NCBI GenBank assembly: GCA_045536965.1
Contig: JAZSON010000025.1
Location: forward strand, 1 to 64,000
DNA: 64,000 nt
Source: UBA5448 sp045536965
GTDB lineage: Bacteria; Bacillota; Clostridia; Oscillospirales; SIG627
Direction: 5' to 3'
Shown here: positions 26,307-34,314 of the stretch, piece by piece
Layout: the number at the start of each line of letters is the position of its first letter
How positions within the stretch are numbered: position 1 is the first letter of the stretch
Translations under genes and position numbers: made by a program
Notes under the pieces: generated by a model
What the model saw: only the letters and a program-made list of their open reading frames with translations
What the model was told of the DNA's origin: nothing
Database searches by the model: none

Positions 26307-27272
26307 ATGAAGCTGAGTGTTCTTGCCAATTTGTACGGAAATAAAACGTTGGACGAAACCCTTGCGATTTTAAGCGGTTTGGGTGTTCATACGGTTGAAT
26401 TGGGCGCGGGGGGGTACCCCGGTAAAGCGCACTGCGATCCAAAAAAACTGCTTTTAGATCCACGCGCTTATGATACGTTTACAGAAACCCTGCATAAATA
26501 CGACATCACAGTTTGCGCTTTGGCTGCCCACGGCAATCCTTTACATCCCGATAAAAATATCGCCAAAAGTTTCCACGATGATTTTATCAACGCTGTTTTG
26601 CTTGCCGAAAAGATGGGCGTAGACACCGTGATTACTTTTTCGGGTTGTCCCGGGGATTTTGATGGTGCAAAGGCGCCCAACTGGGTGACTTGTCCCTGGC
26701 CGCAAGATTTTTCGGATATTCTTGCATGGCAATGGGATAAAAAAGTGATTCCCTATTGGCAGGAAACGGGTAAATTTGCAGCCGATCACGGTGTGCGCAT
26801 TGCCTTTGAAATGCACCCGGGCTTTTGTGTTTACAATCCAGAAACCTTGCTCAAGCTTCGCGCGGCGGTCGGGGATGTGATTGGCGCAAACTTTGATCCC
26901 TCTCACCTTGTTTGGCAGGGCATGGATCCTGTTGCCGCCATTCGTGAACTTGCCGGCGCTATTTACCATGTTCACGCAAAGGATACCAAGATCGATGCTT
27001 ACAACACCGCCAAAAACGGTGTTCTGGATACCAAACATTATGGAGATGAGCTCCATCGCGCTTGGGTTTTCCGCACGGTTGGTTACGGAAACGGCGAAAG
27101 CTATTGGAGAGATCTTGTCAGCAATCTCCGTTTGGTCGGGTATGACAGAGTGCTTTCCATTGAGCATGAGGACAGTCTCATGAGCATTGACGAGGGGTTG
27201 AAAAAAGCCGTCGCATTTTTATCCGATGTGATGATTTGCGATCCTAAGCCGACTTCCATGAGTTGGGCATAA
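26307..27272 (+). CDS. Sugar phosphate isomerase/epimerase (xylose isomerase-like TIM barrel)
   Basis: 321 residues. AP endonuclease family 2/xylose-isomerase-like barrel. Metal ligands are expected in FEMHPGFCVYN (Glu/His), GANFDPSHLVWQG, VHAKDTK and SIEHEDSL, all present in order. Such enzymes epimerise or isomerise sugars or inositols. AGTGAGGAAATAGAC precedes the ATG. It follows the family 3 glycosidase closely and is likely co-transcribed, so it may process the released sugar. The exact substrate cannot be told from sequence. Confidence 0.87.
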   Translation: MKLSVLANLYGNKTLDETLAILSGLGVHTVELGAGGYPGKAHCDPKKLLLDPRAYDTFTETLHKYDITVCALAAHGNPLHPDKNIAKSFHDDFINAVLLAEKMGVDTVITFSGCPGDFDGAKAPNWVTCPWPQDFSDILAWQWDKKVIPYWQETGKFAADHGVRIAFEMHPGFCVYNPETLLKLRAAVGDVIGANFDPSHLVWQGMDPVAAIRELAGAIYHVHAKDTKIDAYNTAKNGVLDTKHYGDELHRAWVFRTVGYGNGESYWRDLVSNLRLVGYDRVLSIEHEDSLMSIDEGLKKAVAFLSDVMICDPKPTSMSWA

Positions 27273-27291
27273 CAATGGAATCATAAAACAG

Positions 27292-27324
27292 TTGAGGCAT
27301 CCCAAAACAGGATGCCTCAATTTT
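27292..27324 (+). terminator. Intrinsic terminator
   Basis: TTGAGGCATCC (27292-27302) pairs with GGATGCCTCAA (27310-27320), then TTTT. Confidence 0.9.
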
Positions 27325-27417
27325 ATCGGGCACTTTCCAATTCTTCACGTTTTATCATTTTCGACATAAAATACAGTAGCCGCTTTGCGGCGAGATTATG
27401 AAGAAAGAAGGGAAAGC

Positions 27418-27702
27418 ATGATGAAATGTGAATATTTGAGTGTTGAATTGCTTTTGACGGTTCCGCTTTTGATGTGGCTTGACAGCGAACTGGAAAATTG
27501 CACCGATCTTTGCGAAAAAGAAGTGATGGGACTTGTATTTTTAGCGGCGATTGCCATTGCACTGATTTATACGTTTGGTATCTGCGATGTGCCGTCCTCC
27601 GATTGCTGCCAAGCGTTGTGGACAGCCGTGATTGAGGGTGTACTGCTCGCGGTGATTGCCTATTTCGCGAAAACCTACCTCTGTCCTTGTCTTTGTGATT
27701 AA
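27418..27702 (+). CDS. Cys-rich small membrane protein, unknown
   Basis: 94 residues with nine cysteines, three of them in the final LCPCLCD. Two hydrophobic segments are visible (residues 35-56, VMGLVFLAAIAIALIYTFGI, and 67-85, LWTAVIEGVLLAVIAYFA). The N-terminal region is also partly hydrophobic. Start by ATG-ATG at 27418/27421 after GAAGGG; an in-frame TTG at 27385 is the alternative. A strong terminator follows directly. I do not recognise the family. The Cys pairs could bind metal or form disulfides, which is inference. Confidence 0.65.
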   Translation: MMKCEYLSVELLLTVPLLMWLDSELENCTDLCEKEVMGLVFLAAIAIALIYTFGICDVPSSDCCQALWTAVIEGVLLAVIAYFAKTYLCPCLCD

Positions 27703-27705
27703 GAT

Positions 27706-27732
27706 AAACCCCCGCAAGCGCGGGGGTTTAAT
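27706..27732 (+). terminator. Intrinsic terminator of Cys-rich miniprotein gene
   Basis: AAACCCCCGC (27706-27715), loop AAGC, GCGGGGGTTT (27720-27729). Confidence 0.85.
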
Positions 27733-27818
27733 ATTGCTTGAAGAAACATCAAAATATGTTGATACTCTTGACAAAAATGAATTGGGGGAGTATGCTAATA
27801 AAGTAAACAATATTGATA

Positions 27819-28505
27819 TTATAACGTGTTGTTTCCCGCAAGAAAGCGAATGGCGCGTTCGACGGCATCCTTGGCGTTTCCCCAAGGCTCGTCTGAATAG
27901 CGGTAATCAAATTTTTTGCAAAACCACTGCACGTCTTCATGGAGCGAGGCAAGGTATGTGTTTTCGACGGCTTCGGCATCATGCAGAAAATCAGGCAATA
28001 TCTTTTTGCCGAGTTGTTTTTTTGCATTTTCCAAAAGACGCTGATAGTGAGGGAGACAAAAATAGGGTTGGGAAGAAAATTTTTTACGAAATTCCTTGTC
28101 AACCTCCCACAACATGACTGCATTTTCCATCATTTTGGAAAAATCATGTTCGATGCGGCGGCAAATGTAACAGTCGTTGTTGACGGGGATGAGTGTTTCG
28201 AGCATTTTCGTGCCCTTGTCTTTAAAAAGAGGGGAACCGATGTCCAGACCTTTTTGCAGGGTGGCAAGATGAGTGTCGAGCATGAGCGCAAGACTCAAAG
28301 CGTTTTTTCGACCGAACATATCGGCAAGATGTTTGCCGCAAAAACCGAGCGCATTGGTTTGGGTGCGCACGTCATCCTCCATCATGGCGGCGCCTAAAAT
28401 GGTTGTCAGGTGGTTGTCCTCCAGTTTGGCGTGCAGACGGCAAAAAGGACAGCCGTCCTGTTCTTCAAATACTTCATTTACAGGTATGGTATAAATTTTT
28501 TCCAT
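27819..28505 (-). CDS. DUF6062 family protein
   Basis: 228 residues. Cysteine motifs CPFCRLH (residues 19-25), GFCGKH, CYICRR and YFCLPHY suggest metal binding or redox-active sites. The N-terminal pattern (CPFC ... LEDN ... MMEDDVRTQTNALGFCGKH) matches proteins I know as DUF6062 in Clostridia; function unknown. The ATG at 28505 follows TAAGGAGTG. Divergent from the zinc-ribbon gene at 28576, with its own promoter at 28527-28555. Confidence 0.8.
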   Translation of the reverse strand: MEKIYTIPVNEVFEEQDGCPFCRLHAKLEDNHLTTILGAAMMEDDVRTQTNALGFCGKHLADMFGRKNALSLALMLDTHLATLQKGLDIGSPLFKDKGTKMLETLIPVNNDCYICRRIEHDFSKMMENAVMLWEVDKEFRKKFSSQPYFCLPHYQRLLENAKKQLGKKILPDFLHDAEAVENTYLASLHEDVQWFCKKFDYRYSDEPWGNAKDAVERAIRFLAGNNTL

Positions 28506-28526
28506 ATAAACACTCCTTACATGCTC

Positions 28527-28555
28527 AGTATATCAAAATATTACGGATGAATCAA
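28527..28555 (-). promoter_or_regulatory. Promoter of DUF6062 gene
   Basis: Minus strand TTGATT (28550-28555), 17-bp spacer, TATACT (28527-28532). Confidence 0.7.
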
Positions 28556-28575
28556 GATTGAAAGGAAATAAAATA

Positions 28576-29313
28576 ATGAAAATACAAACTGCAGCTGTTG
28601 CATACCGTTGCCCTATTTGCGGATACGATGTTATGGGAGAAGTAGATCTGTTTGATTTGGGTGGGGAGGGCGCCGCATTGACTTGTGAATGCGGTGGTAG
28701 TACCCTTACCCTTCGGCTGACTTCCGATAGCAAAATTCACATAAGTGTCCCTTGCCTTTTTTGTCCCGAGGATCACACATTCCGTCTTTCGGGTGTGTCG
28801 TTTCTGGAAAGAGATCTGTTCACTTTGAGTTGCAAATATACCGGCGTGGAGATTGCTTTTATGGGCGATCATGCAAAAGTGCTTGAAGGTTTACAAAAAA
28901 GCGCTGAAAAGCTTGCCGAGCTTCTCGGCCAATTTGCCGAAGACGAAGAGGAAGCAGAAGAATCGGAGCATTGTGAGCATGAAGAATGCGGCGAGCACTG
29001 TCATTGCGAGGAGCATGCGCATAGTCATGACCAGACAAGTGAAATACCGCAACCGACGGGTGATCTGATTGGGGCTTGCGCCAATCCTGCGGTTGCTATG
29101 AATATTTTGTATTTAATCAAAGATTTTGCAGAGGAAGAGAAGATCCGCTGTGCTTGCGGCAGTAAAAATTACAACTTGCAAATCGGATTTGATCACATTC
29201 GTTTGACCTGCCCGCGCTGTGGCGGGGAATATCGCATTTCCACTTTGAGTGAAAACGACCAGTTTTCTCTGGCTGACCGAGCCGATATTTGTATCGGAGG
29301 TAGCAAGGAATGA
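28576..29313 (+). CDS. Zinc-ribbon protein with His/Cys/Glu-rich metal-binding insert
   Basis: 245 residues. Cysteine pairs occur at CPIC (near 12-15), CECG, CLFC, CACG and CPRC, the outer ones forming zinc-ribbon-like knuckles. Residues 128-155 form a low-complexity acidic stretch loaded with His and Cys (EHCEHEECGEHCHCEEHAHSH), which is very likely metal-binding. I know no characterised homologue. The start is chosen at the Met after AAAGGAAATAAAATA. The stop overlaps the AraC regulator start (ATGA), so the pair is translationally coupled and may form a metal- or stress-linked unit (inference). Confidence 0.75.
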   Translation: MKIQTAAVAYRCPICGYDVMGEVDLFDLGGEGAALTCECGGSTLTLRLTSDSKIHISVPCLFCPEDHTFRLSGVSFLERDLFTLSCKYTGVEIAFMGDHAKVLEGLQKSAEKLAELLGQFAEDEEEAEESEHCEHEECGEHCHCEEHAHSHDQTSEIPQPTGDLIGACANPAVAMNILYLIKDFAEEEKIRCACGSKNYNLQIGFDHIRLTCPRCGGEYRISTLSENDQFSLADRADICIGGSKE

Positions 29314-30215
29314 GGGGGAAGAATACTTTGCCTTCGTATTCGTCCAAAAGAGCCAAAAACGAGGATCCTCCGTATTGCAGTGAGATTCCCGCCAATTATA
29401 AAGAAGCGGGCTGTTACTATACGCATATCAACCGTGTGCATGAGTCTCCTGCGCATTATCATCGCCATTATGAAGTGGCATTGATCTTGTCGGGTAAAAT
29501 GCATCATTATATCAATGGCGAAGTAAAGGAGCTTTCGGCGGGCGATTTGTTATTTATTCGTCCCGAGGATACCCATGCATTCGGAGATGCTACACCCAAT
29601 GGTGTGGAATTGATGAACATCGCCTTTTCTTGCGAACATTTTGAGCATTTTCGTCGTTATATGGATGATACGGATTTTCCTTTTGAGATGCTTTTATCTT
29701 CGCCTCTACCGACTGTGATTAAAGTGAACGTGCAGGAAGTGCGCGAGATGTACCGTCGTTTTGATGCCTATCGGTTAAAAAGCGATAATGCCGACCAAAT
29801 CAAAATGGTTATGCGTCAGCTTCTTTGTGAATTGCTTGGTTGCTTTTTGCAAAAAGAGAGTTATTTATCCAATCCACACCCCATTCCCGCTTGGTTGGAA
29901 GTGACTTGCCTGCAAATGCGCAAATTTGAGAATTTTACCGCGCCGCCCGAGCGCATGGTTGAGATCAGCGGGCGAAGCAAGGAACATCTGTCCAGAACCA
30001 TGAAAAAATATATGGGGATCACTCCCAGTGCCTTTGTGTATGAATTGCGTATATTGCATGCGGCGGATTTGCTCAGATTCAGTAATCAATCTGTTTTAGA
30101 TATTTGTTTTACCTGCGGATTTGAAAATACGGCTTATTTCCATAAGAAATTCAAAGAAAAGTTCGGAGAATCTCCGAAAAAGTACCGTGAATCGGGTAGG
30201 AAAATATCAATATAA
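29310..30215 (+). CDS. AraC family transcriptional regulator
   Basis: 301 residues. An N-terminal cupin/AraC-binding domain (HYHRHYEVALILSGKMHHYINGE, LFIRPEDTHAF) is followed by a C-terminal double helix-turn-helix (residues 200-298: ISGRSKEHLSRTMKKYMGITPSAFV ... DICFTCGFENTAYFHKKFKEKFGESPKKYR). Such regulators usually activate sugar-use genes in response to a ligand. It is coupled to the zinc-ribbon gene upstream. The Gfo/Idh dehydrogenase gene downstream has a weak -35, which suits activator control. Confidence 0.9.
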   Translation: MRGKNTLPSYSSKRAKNEDPPYCSEIPANYKEAGCYYTHINRVHESPAHYHRHYEVALILSGKMHHYINGEVKELSAGDLLFIRPEDTHAFGDATPNGVELMNIAFSCEHFEHFRRYMDDTDFPFEMLLSSPLPTVIKVNVQEVREMYRRFDAYRLKSDNADQIKMVMRQLLCELLGCFLQKESYLSNPHPIPAWLEVTCLQMRKFENFTAPPERMVEISGRSKEHLSRTMKKYMGITPSAFVYELRILHAADLLRFSNQSVLDICFTCGFENTAYFHKKFKEKFGESPKKYRESGRKISI

Positions 30216-30240
30216 TTGATTAAATTTGTCATTATGGTAT

Positions 30241-30269
30241 AGGACACCGCGCATGGGAAGTGTTATACT
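30241..30269 (+). promoter_or_regulatory. Possible activator-dependent promoter of dehydrogenase gene
   Basis: TATACT at 30264-30269 with only AGGACA at 30241-30246 in the -35 position (17-bp spacer). The missing TTG would fit dependence on an activator such as the neighbouring AraC protein. Confidence 0.45.
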
Positions 30270-30304
30270 GCAAGTACAGTTTGACAAACACGGGAGGAAA
30301 TGAA

Positions 30305-31297
30305 ATGAAAAAAATACGTTTTGGTGTAATTGGTCTGCATATGGGTGCCGCCCATTGCAAAGGAATCGTGGACCACGAGCAATGTGAGCTGGTAGCAGTT
30401 TGCGATCCCCTTGAAGAGACTATGCAAAAAATTGCGGATTTGTACCATCCTCAAAGATGTACGACAAATTGGGAAGATATTATTGCTGCCGATGATATCG
30501 ATGCTGTTGTCGTGGCTACCCCCGATGCTTGGCATGAAAAGATGACGGTTGCCGCCCTTGAAAATAAAAAACATGTTCTTTGTGAAAAGCCGATGGCTTT
30601 TACCGTGGAAGAATGTGTCAGCATGATTGAGGCATCCAAACGCACGGGATATAAATTGATGGTGGGGCAGGTTTGCCGTTATGCGCCCGCTTTTAAAAAA
30701 GCCAAAGAATTGATCTCGTCGGGTACCATTGGAGATCTTTATTTTGTCGAAAGTGAATATGCACACGATTATCTTCGTGCGCGCGGCGTGGGTGATTGGC
30801 GTATCGATCCCCGTCGTCACGGCATTTTGGGTGGCGGTTGCCATGCCATGGATTTGCTTTCCTGGATTGCGGGCAGACCCGAAGAAGTATTTGCTTACGC
30901 CAACCATAAGATGCTCAAGGATTGGCCGACCGATGATACCACCATTGCGGTTATGAAATTCCCGAATGAAGTGATCGGAAAGGTTTTCTGTTCCATCTCC
31001 TGTAAACGTAAATATACTATGAGAAGCGTGTTTTATGGTTCTACCGGCACCATCATTTGCGACAATACCAGCCCGGATATGACCCTTTTCATTGAAGGCA
31101 AGGATCCGCAGACAATACCTGTCGATATCAACAATCATAATGTAGGCGCTGAAATTTCCGAATTGGCATCTGCTATTTTGGAGGACAGAGAGCCTGCTAC
31201 TACCGGCTATGACGGCGCGGCCACCGTGGCGGCATGTCTTGCGGCGGTTGAATCCTCCAAGAGCGGTAAGCCTGTGAAGGTTGTTTATCCCCGATAA
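30305..31297 (+). CDS. Gfo/Idh/MocA family oxidoreductase
   Basis: 330 residues. NAD(P)-dependent sugar or inositol dehydrogenase family. The Rossmann fold starts KIRFGVIGLHMGAAHCKGI. The family motif is CEKPMAF (the EKP lysine) near residue 96. The substrate domain holds YAHDYLRARGVGDWRIDP and GGGCHAMDLLSW, with the usual G-G-G-x-x-x-D-x-x-H order altered to a His/Asp pair. The ATG at 30305 follows GGGAGG. Probably sugar catabolism under the AraC regulator; the substrate is unknown. Confidence 0.92.
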   Translation: MKKIRFGVIGLHMGAAHCKGIVDHEQCELVAVCDPLEETMQKIADLYHPQRCTTNWEDIIAADDIDAVVVATPDAWHEKMTVAALENKKHVLCEKPMAFTVEECVSMIEASKRTGYKLMVGQVCRYAPAFKKAKELISSGTIGDLYFVESEYAHDYLRARGVGDWRIDPRRHGILGGGCHAMDLLSWIAGRPEEVFAYANHKMLKDWPTDDTTIAVMKFPNEVIGKVFCSISCKRKYTMRSVFYGSTGTIICDNTSPDMTLFIEGKDPQTIPVDINNHNVGAEISELASAILEDREPATTGYDGAATVAACLAAVESSKSGKPVKVVYPR

Positions 31298-31312
31298 CAT
31301 AGATTTTTAAAA

Positions 31313-31351
31313 TGGGCTGTCTTGCTCTTTGAGAGTGAGACGGCCTTGTTT
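31313..31351 (+). terminator. Probable terminator
   Basis: GGGCTGTCTTGCTCT pairs with AGAGTGAGACGGCC (with G-U pairs) and is followed by TTGTTTTG. Confidence 0.55.
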
Positions 31352-31468
31352 TGTACAAATGCTTTAAAGGAAGAACAACGTATATTTTACGCCGTTTTTT
31401 GTTTAGAAACGGAAGTAAACAACGGAGGGTTTTGTTATTTCTTAAAAGGCGGTGGAAAAGACTGCCGT

Positions 31469-31497
31469 TTGACAAACAGGTCGATTTTTGGTATACT
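31469..31497 (+). promoter_or_regulatory. Promoter of membrane-anchored beta-helix protein
   Basis: TTGACA (31469-31474), 17-bp spacer, TATACT (31492-31497). The predicted start of transcription is only about 6-12 nt before the coding region, so the mRNA leader is very short. Confidence 0.8.
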
Positions 31498-31515
31498 TTT
31501 TCCGAGGTGATGAAA

Positions 31516-32988
31516 ATGGTGCGTATTCATCGCATACAAGTCTATATCCGATTCATTGCTCTTTTGCTTCTTTTGTTGATTTTGCCCGCGTTTGGCGAGG
31601 CTTCTATGTTTGCAAACGCCGAAGATGAGGTGCATACCGTTTACGTTTCGTCGGCGGAAGTGAGGGGAGAAAGGGACGGTAGTCGAGAACGGCCCTACGA
31701 GACCCTCTACGATGCGTTCCTCGCGTTGTCGAATCAACCAAGCAATGATGAAGATACCGTCTCTAAATCGCGATCAGGTGGCTGTATCGTGGTTTTGGAT
31801 CGTGTGACGGTTGCCGATGCCGCTAAAAAAAATATAACGGTCTCTTTGCCCGATTACGAGAATCCCATTACCGTGACGGGAGAAGAAGGGGCTGAGATCA
31901 TATTCATGGGGGCGTCTTATTACACCTCGTTTCTTTTGGGCGGAAAAACGATATTTGATGATATTCTTCTTCGCGCCGAAAATCATGTCACCATTTTGGC
32001 AAATGGTCACGATTTGACCTTCACGGAGAATTTTGAAAGTGATATTCAAAAAGGCGCTCTTTATATTTCCGGTTCCAATTATGGCATCACACGCATCTAT
32101 GGCGGCACATTCTCAACCATTTGGGCAACCGATGTCGCGGGATGTGTGCCGAATGAAAAAGAGGGAATCGAGCCCGCCGACTCCGTTTTACTTTTTGGCA
32201 AAAATGCGACCGTTACGGGGATGCTTTTTGGCGCGGGTGCCACGCATTCTTTTAGTGGCAGTGTTTTGCTGATCTTGGAGGGCGGTAATGCCGGACATGT
32301 TTACGGTGGCGGACAAAATATTCCTTTTTACGGTGATACCCAAATATGGATTGCGGGGAATGTTTCTGCTACCGTCAATGGAGGCGGTGTCGGAAAGAAC
32401 GGAAAGGTGGAAGGAAAGCGGTATATTTACGAAATGCTTTCAGCTCCCAATTCTCACTATTTGCCTGAAAATTTCGATGTGTGGATGGGTGTGAAAGAGA
32501 CAGAGTCGACCAAAACTTACAGCCAAGGGCTTCTTTTGAAGAGTTACAACCTATATAGGGCCAACGCGGATGAAAAGCAGGAAGAGGATGTCATCGGTCT
32601 GTGCGCTCTGCCCATTGTCAATGGTAAAAACGTACGCTTGTTCCGCGTGGATCAAGATGGATTGCACCGTGTGTTCTATACTCGTATCTATGGTTATTTT
32701 TCCTTCAGCGCTACACCCGGTGAATACGTTCTTTTGGAAACGGGAGAGTTGACCGGCGTTGAGGATATAATTCCGAGTGTTGAGTTGGAAGAGGATGGAC
32801 GGACACCCGGCGAGATCATCACCGATACGGCCATGACCGATAAGGAAAGCGCGGATAGCGAAAAGAACATGGACGACGGCCTCGGTGTCGGCTGGCTGAT
32901 TTTAATTATTTTGTCTGTGATGACGGTGGTAATCGGGCTTGGCTTGTTTGTGTTCGCGAAGGTGTATGCAGGTTATCATCATGAGTAG
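31516..32988 (+). CDS. Membrane-anchored beta-helix surface protein
   Basis: 490 residues. The signal peptide covers residues 1-35 (HRIQVYIRFIALLLLLLILPAFGEA). A VYVSSAEVRGERDGSRERPYETLYDAF segment at residues 40-66 is the same beta-helix entry motif as in the giant protein at 916. Repeated strand-like stretches rich in G-G-x-x-x-V follow (YGGTFSTIW, GMLFGAGATHSF, GHVYGGGQNIPFYG). The C-terminus has a spacer rich in Glu/Asp, then a membrane helix (residues 462-486, VGWLILIILSVMTVVIGLGLFVF). ATG at 31516 has GAGG 8 nt upstream; the ATG at 31510 touches that site. Function unknown; probably displayed on the cell surface. Confidence 0.78.
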   Translation: MVRIHRIQVYIRFIALLLLLLILPAFGEASMFANAEDEVHTVYVSSAEVRGERDGSRERPYETLYDAFLALSNQPSNDEDTVSKSRSGGCIVVLDRVTVADAAKKNITVSLPDYENPITVTGEEGAEIIFMGASYYTSFLLGGKTIFDDILLRAENHVTILANGHDLTFTENFESDIQKGALYISGSNYGITRIYGGTFSTIWATDVAGCVPNEKEGIEPADSVLLFGKNATVTGMLFGAGATHSFSGSVLLILEGGNAGHVYGGGQNIPFYGDTQIWIAGNVSATVNGGGVGKNGKVEGKRYIYEMLSAPNSHYLPENFDVWMGVKETESTKTYSQGLLLKSYNLYRANADEKQEEDVIGLCALPIVNGKNVRLFRVDQDGLHRVFYTRIYGYFSFSATPGEYVLLETGELTGVEDIIPSVELEEDGRTPGEIITDTAMTDKESADSEKNMDDGLGVGWLILIILSVMTVVIGLGLFVFAKVYAGYHHE

Positions 32989-32989
32989 A

Positions 32990-33031
32990 AAAATGCCCCT
33001 GTACTATGAAAGTACAGGGGCGAATTTTTTT
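32990..33031. terminator. Bidirectional terminator
   Basis: GCCCCTGTAC (32995-33004) pairs with GTACAGGGGC (33012-33021), flanked by A-rich and T-rich runs. It serves the convergent surface protein and CNNM genes. Confidence 0.9.
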
Positions 33032-34301
33032 ATTCCTCTTCTTCGTCTTCGGGGGGCGTAACGCGCACCGAGATTTTCGTGACACGCATATCGTCCATTT
33101 CGGAAACGATGACATAGAGATTTTTATAGCCGAAGCTGTCGCCTTCGTGGGGATTGGATTCGAGCATTTCAATGACCCAACCGCCAACCGTGGTGTATTC
33201 CGACTCAAATCCGCGGTCGCTGACATCCAAGAGATCAAAGAAATCGTAGATGTTCATATCGCCGCTGATGTCATAGGTGTTGTCACCCGTTTGGGTAGAT
33301 TCGGTGATGATTTCATCGCTTTCGTCCCAAATATCGCCGACAAGCTGCTCTAAAATATCTTCCATTGTCAAAAGACCCATGGTGCCGCCGTATTCGTCTA
33401 CGACAATGGCCAGATGCAACTGGCGCTCTTTCATTTCGTTTAAAATGGCGGGAATGCGCATGGTCTTGTGAATGAAGTAGGGTTCCAGTAAGATGGAGCG
33501 GATGTCGGTTTCACCCGTGAGCAGTCGTTGTTTGTAGAAATGATTGATGTTTAGGATGCCGATGATATTATCAATGGAATCCTCGTACACGGGGATTCGG
33601 GTGAAGCGCGCCGTGCGGATGATTTCCTCGATGGTTTCGAGAGAGTCATCGATATCGATGGAGGTCATTTGGATACGCGGTGTAAGGATTTCCTGGGCTG
33701 TTGTATCCTGAAAATCAAGGGTGGACTGCAACAGATCGGATTGACCTTCGTCTATGACGCCCTCTTCCTCGATGGTGTCGATGATGGTGGAGAGATCCTC
33801 TTCGGTAACGGTTGGGGCATCTTCCTCGCCCTTGGGGGTCCAAAGCTTGGAAAGAAGCTTGAAGAAAAAGGTGATGGGATAAATGATGGGGGAGAGAAGG
33901 ATGACCAAAAACGCCGTTGGATAGGCGATCCACCTTGCTAATGTGTCCGCGTTTTGACGGGCAAGGATTTTCGGGATGATCTCACCGAAAATGAGGATAA
34001 ATACCGTCATAAGAACGGTAGCGATCAAAACCGAAATACCCGTATTTTCCGGACCGATGAGTCGGAGAACGATGATGGTGGAAAGGGAGGAGGCGCCAAT
34101 GTTTACCAGATTGTTGCCAATCAAAATTGCGGCGAGTACGGTGGGGAAATGATCGGTGATAGCGCAGACAAGTTTTGCAGTTTTTTCACCCTCGTCGGCA
34201 GCTTTTTTAAGACGCAGTTTGTTGACCGAATTGAAAGCGATTTCGCTGGCCGAGAAATAGGCAGAGAAGATTAAACAAATGACAATTGCGATATAATCCA
34301 T
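33030..34301 (-). CDS. CNNM/CorC-type membrane protein, copy 1
   Basis: 423 residues. DUF21 domain of four membrane helices (residues 1-140, including FSASEIAFNSVN and GEIIPKILA), a CBS pair (residues 200-325, with IPVYED and VVDEYGGTMGLLTMEDILEQLVGDIWDE), and a C-terminal CorC_HlyC domain. Family members are magnesium or divalent cation transporters, often exporters (for example MpfA of Staphylococcus). The older name haemolysin is misleading. The ATG at 34301 follows AAGGGGGTG; a GTG at 34310 is less likely. It is 13 bp behind a paralogue. Confidence 0.9.
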   Translation of the reverse strand: MDYIAIVICLIFSAYFSASEIAFNSVNKLRLKKAADEGEKTAKLVCAITDHFPTVLAAILIGNNLVNIGASSLSTIIVLRLIGPENTGISVLIATVLMTVFILIFGEIIPKILARQNADTLARWIAYPTAFLVILLSPIIYPITFFFKLLSKLWTPKGEEDAPTVTEEDLSTIIDTIEEEGVIDEGQSDLLQSTLDFQDTTAQEILTPRIQMTSIDIDDSLETIEEIIRTARFTRIPVYEDSIDNIIGILNINHFYKQRLLTGETDIRSILLEPYFIHKTMRIPAILNEMKERQLHLAIVVDEYGGTMGLLTMEDILEQLVGDIWDESDEIITESTQTGDNTYDISGDMNIYDFFDLLDVSDRGFESEYTTVGGWVIEMLESNPHEGDSFGYKNLYVIVSEMDDMRVTKISVRVTPPEDEEEE

Positions 34302-34314
34302 AACCGTCACCCCC

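Noticed and set aside
30263..31300. 345-codon frame antisense to the Gfo/Idh gene
   Set aside because: Exact shadow of a well-supported dehydrogenase; no start signals and no family motifs.
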